From Croceitalea marina (GTDB lineage Bacteria > Bacteroidota > Bacteroidia > Flavobacteriales > Flavobacteriaceae), in contig NZ_JBHULB010000005.1 of the NCBI RefSeq assembly GCF_042684265.1, forward strand, positions 189,307 to 253,306: a stretch of DNA of 64,000 bases. The letters are read 5' to 3'. Position numbers and translations under genes: made by a program. Under the pieces are notes generated by a model. It was not told where the DNA came from. It worked only from the letters and a program-made list of their open reading frames with translations, and ran no database searches. How positions within the stretch are numbered: the first letter of the stretch is position 1; each line of letters opens with the position of its first letter. This document shows, in pieces, positions 61,485-64,000 of this stretch.

Positions 61485-63890
61485 ATGATGAAAGTGCTTT
61501 TTATAGCATTGTTCTGCTTTACAGTATCTTTTACACTTGCGCAAGATTGCAAGAGTAGCTTGTCTGGTGTCGTTATAGACTATCACGATAAAACCCCATT
61601 AATGAATGCCAGTATTCAGACTTTGGACGGAGGTATCAAAATAATCACCGACATAAACGGTGAATTTACAATTTCAAACCTATGTGATAAGACTTACACT
61701 TTTGAGATCAGTCATCCAGAATGTAGCACTACCCTACTGAATGTTAACATAAAAGGCAAGACGAAGATTGATATAAAACTTGAGCATCATTTAGAAGAGC
61801 TCGAAGAGGTGAAGGTTATAGGAAGTTCTATAAAACAGACCAATTCTGCCCAGGAGGTTTCTTTAGACGTTCAAAAATTAGAAGAGTTCAGTAGTGGTAC
61901 CTTGGGTGATGCCTTAAGCCAGATCTCAGGCGTATCCATTTTAAGTACCGGTGCAAATATTGTTAAGCCGGCTATTCATGGTCTTAATGGAAGTAGGGTC
62001 TTGTTGTTGAACAATGGGGTACGAATGCAAGATATGGAATGGGGCGATGAACATGCCCCTAATGTAGATCTCAATGCTGCTGGTTCTGTCTCTGTAATAA
62101 AGGGAGCCTCAGCTTTGCAGTATGGTGGTGATGCTATCGGCGGTGTAATTTTAATGGAGCAATTGCCTTTTACCAAAACCGATTCTTTGTATGGCAAAAC
62201 AATTTTAAATGGAGTTTCAAATGGCCGTGGTGGTTCGGCTAGCACCGAGTTGATTCGTACCTATGAGAATGGTTGGTTTTTAAAAGGTCAGGCTTCTTAT
62301 AAACGTATTGGAGATAGAGAGGCACCTGACTATATACTTTCCAACACAGGAATTCAAGAAATAGGAGCTTCGTTGGCAACTGGTAGAAATCTCTTTGAAT
62401 GGGGTTGGAATCTAAATTATTCATTCTACGATGCTGAAATAGCAATTTTACGTTCTTCGCATGTCGGTAATGTTGATGATTTAATTCGATCTATTAACAC
62501 GCAACAGCCCTTGTTTATACGTCCGTTCACTTATGATTTAAACAATCCAAGGCAAAAAGTTACCCACCATTTGGCCAAACTGAGTTTTTACAAACGTTTT
62601 GAAGGTCTGGGAAAGTGGAATCTACAATATGATTTTCAAAGTAATAATCGCCTTGAATTTGATGTTCGTAGAGGAGAATCAGATGACAGACAGTCTCTGG
62701 ACTTAGCGTTGACAACCCATAGTTTAACAACGGATTTTAAATGGGACGCCAATAAAAACTATGAATTTAAGACCGGACTATTACTCCGCTATCAGAATAA
62801 TTTTGCGGATCCTGCCACGGGAATCAGAAGATTGATACCTGATTATGACAAGTATGATGCGGGAGCGTTCATTATTGGAGAATTCAATGTTGATGACAAT
62901 GTTACTCTAGATGCTGGGCTACGTTACGATTTTAGTAAAATAGATGCCAAGAAATTTTATCAAACTTCTCGATGGGAGGAGCGCGGTTATGATCAAGATT
63001 TTCAAGATTTAGTTATTGATGATTTTGGAAATCAATTATTGGTCAATCCTATTTTTGATTATCATAATTTTTCAGGCTCAGTAGGGCTTCAGTACCGTAA
63101 AAATAATTTTTCAACGCTAAGGGTAAACTATGCCCTTGCACAACGCGCACCGAACCCTGCAGAGTTGTTTAGTGATGGATTGCACCAGTCTGCCGCTCGT
63201 ATAGAACTTGGTGACCTAAGACTTGCTAGTGAAACATCCCATAAATTTTCAGTTGCCAAAGAACGTGACTATGGTTCGTGGGGTTATTCTATAGAGCCCT
63301 ATATCAACTTTGTATCAGATTTTATGCTCTTGGAGCCGACCGGGGTGGAGTTTACCATTCGAGGTGCGTTTCCTGTTTGGTCGTATAGGCAAACAAGGGC
63401 ACGTCTACTAGGTATAGATGCAAATATCTATATCGAGTTAACCAATAACTGGAAAACGGACCATTCTTTTTCTATTGTAAAGGGAAAAGACATTTCTAAA
63501 GAGACTGCTTTAATAAACATACCCTCAGCGAATTTTAGAAACAGCCTAAGCTTTAACAAAGAAAACTGGAAGAATTTAGAACTTCGATTAAGCAGTGAAT
63601 ATGTTTTTAGACAGAATGAAGTTCCTGATAATTTAACCGTTTTCTCCCCTGAGCAACAGCAAGAAGTTTTATTGGAAATTAATACGGCCCCTAAGGCGTA
63701 TCATTTGCTTAATTTTTATTCGAAAGCTGAATTTGATTTAGGTAAGAAAAATAGGCTGACAACGAGTCTTATAGTAAACAATTTACTCGATACAAATTTC
63801 AGAAACTATTTAAACAGGCAGCGTTTTTTTGCTGACGATTTAGGTAGAAATATCATATTACAATTAAAATTTAATTTGAATATCCGTTAA
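61485..63890 (+). CDS. TonB-dependent receptor (ZnuD-like)
   Basis: An 801-residue outer-membrane receptor. A signal peptide (VLFIALFCFTVSFTLAQ) precedes a CarboxypepD-reg-like domain (LSGVVIDYHDKTPLMNASI) and a plug with HGLNGSRVLLLNNGVRMQDMEWGDEHAPNVD and VSVIKGASALQYGGDAIGGV. The plug resembles the ZnuD/heavy-metal branch of TonB receptors, in which GxRVLxLxNGVR and DEHAP are typical. The barrel closes normally (NIILQLKFNLNIR). Zinc or copper uptake is plausible, consistent with the upstream Cys/His protein; the substrate is not shown. No sigma/anti-sigma genes adjoin it. Confidence 0.88.
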   Translation: MMKVLFIALFCFTVSFTLAQDCKSSLSGVVIDYHDKTPLMNASIQTLDGGIKIITDINGEFTISNLCDKTYTFEISHPECSTTLLNVNIKGKTKIDIKLEHHLEELEEVKVIGSSIKQTNSAQEVSLDVQKLEEFSSGTLGDALSQISGVSILSTGANIVKPAIHGLNGSRVLLLNNGVRMQDMEWGDEHAPNVDLNAAGSVSVIKGASALQYGGDAIGGVILMEQLPFTKTDSLYGKTILNGVSNGRGGSASTELIRTYENGWFLKGQASYKRIGDREAPDYILSNTGIQEIGASLATGRNLFEWGWNLNYSFYDAEIAILRSSHVGNVDDLIRSINTQQPLFIRPFTYDLNNPRQKVTHHLAKLSFYKRFEGLGKWNLQYDFQSNNRLEFDVRRGESDDRQSLDLALTTHSLTTDFKWDANKNYEFKTGLLLRYQNNFADPATGIRRLIPDYDKYDAGAFIIGEFNVDDNVTLDAGLRYDFSKIDAKKFYQTSRWEERGYDQDFQDLVIDDFGNQLLVNPIFDYHNFSGSVGLQYRKNNFSTLRVNYALAQRAPNPAELFSDGLHQSAARIELGDLRLASETSHKFSVAKERDYGSWGYSIEPYINFVSDFMLLEPTGVEFTIRGAFPVWSYRQTRARLLGIDANIYIELTNNWKTDHSFSIVKGKDISKETALINIPSANFRNSLSFNKENWKNLELRLSSEYVFRQNEVPDNLTVFSPEQQQEVLLEINTAPKAYHLLNFYSKAEFDLGKKNRLTTSLIVNNLLDTNFRNYLNRQRFFADDLGRNIILQLKFNLNIR

Positions 63891-63893
63891 GTG

Positions 63894-64000
63894 TCATAAC
63901 CCTGTGATATTAGCAATAACTACTCTTTCGAACAGTCTTTCCCCGAAATACCGTCTATTAAGTTTGTAAACGAACTCATCAAGATAGAGCTGTAGGTACT
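63894..64000 (-). CDS. 3' end of an IS1595-family transposase gene (runs off the window)
   Basis: The minus strand encodes a 34-residue C-terminus, YLQLYLDEFVYKLNRRYFGE then RLFERVVIANITGL, ending at TGA (63894-63896). The YLDEFVYKLNRRYFGE stretch is the C-terminal signature of ISXO2/IS1595-type DDE transposases. The stop is 3 bases from the stop of the convergent TonB receptor gene, leaving no room for a terminal inverted repeat on this side outside the receptor gene. It may therefore be a decayed or truncated copy; the rest lies beyond the window. Confidence 0.6.
   Translation of the reverse strand, partial: YLQLYLDEFVYKLNRRYFGERLFERVVIANITGL

Overview
The window is low-GC, densely packed DNA from a member of the Bacteroidota, almost certainly the family Flavobacteriaceae (a marine Maribacter/Zobellia-like genus fits, but the genus cannot be fixed from sequence alone). 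Lineage markers are the LpxC-FabZ fusion, a HisB phosphatase/dehydratase fusion, the T9SS regulator PorX, the FecI/FecR/TonB-receptor triad with DUF4974- and STN-type domains, TAnnTTTG-type -7 promoter elements, and a his operon preceded by a His-rich leader peptide. No rRNA, tRNA, CRISPR array, prophage or intact insertion sequence was found. Nearly all of it is housekeeping or core flavobacterial accessory sequence.

Layout. 1-5.3 kb: 5' part of a CorA-type transporter gene, a DUF418 membrane protein, a MoxR-like AAA+ ATPase with its VWA partner, and a DUF1853 protein. 5.3-9.8 kb: three tandem exported NTF2-like proteins, divergent from a LytS/LytTR-type kinase and regulator. 9.8-17.6 kb: a complete histidine operon on the minus strand (leader, hisG, D, C, B, H, A, a DinB-like gene, hisF, hisIE) with a transcription attenuator. 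17.6-30 kb, all minus strand: prohibitin-like SPFH protein, a VWA membrane protein, fabG, an M16 protease lipoprotein, sucD, and a lipid A cluster (lpxD, lpxC-fabZ, lpxA, efp, a second lpxD-like gene). 30-34.5 kb: HD phosphohydrolase, porX, tsaE, a 45-residue exported peptide and a membrane protein. 34.8-39.7 kb: alanine dehydrogenase, DUF4258 protein, proline dehydrogenase, aroB, a small conserved protein and a DinB protein. 39.7-43.3 kb: Lrp and XRE regulators, a small lipoprotein, TerC and a sterol-desaturase-family enzyme. 43.4-49.1 kb: parC, parE and ychF. 49.3-55.9 kb: ECF sigma factor, FecR anti-sigma, a TonB-dependent receptor, a methyltransferase, a 41-residue membrane microprotein and an arginase-family enzyme. 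55.9-61.1 kb: ferredoxin, acyl-CoA reductase, serC, serA, a DUF937 protein and two small envelope proteins. 61.1-63.9 kb: a small exported Cys-rich protein and a ZnuD-like TonB receptor, ending against the 3' end of an IS1595-type transposase gene.

How the genes work together. The his genes form a single translationally coupled unit under a His-codon attenuator. The lpx genes form an overlapping lipid A unit. serC-serA feed serine synthesis. The sigma/anti-sigma/receptor set looks like a cell-surface signalling uptake system of unknown substrate. The most unusual items are the his attenuator, the DinB gene inside the his operon, dispersed palindromic repeats in three gaps, two unlisted small ORFs (45 and 41 residues), overlapping promoters between ferredoxin and acyl-CoA reductase genes, and the receptor-associated small CVVCH protein. 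I saw no convincing wholly new multi-gene system.
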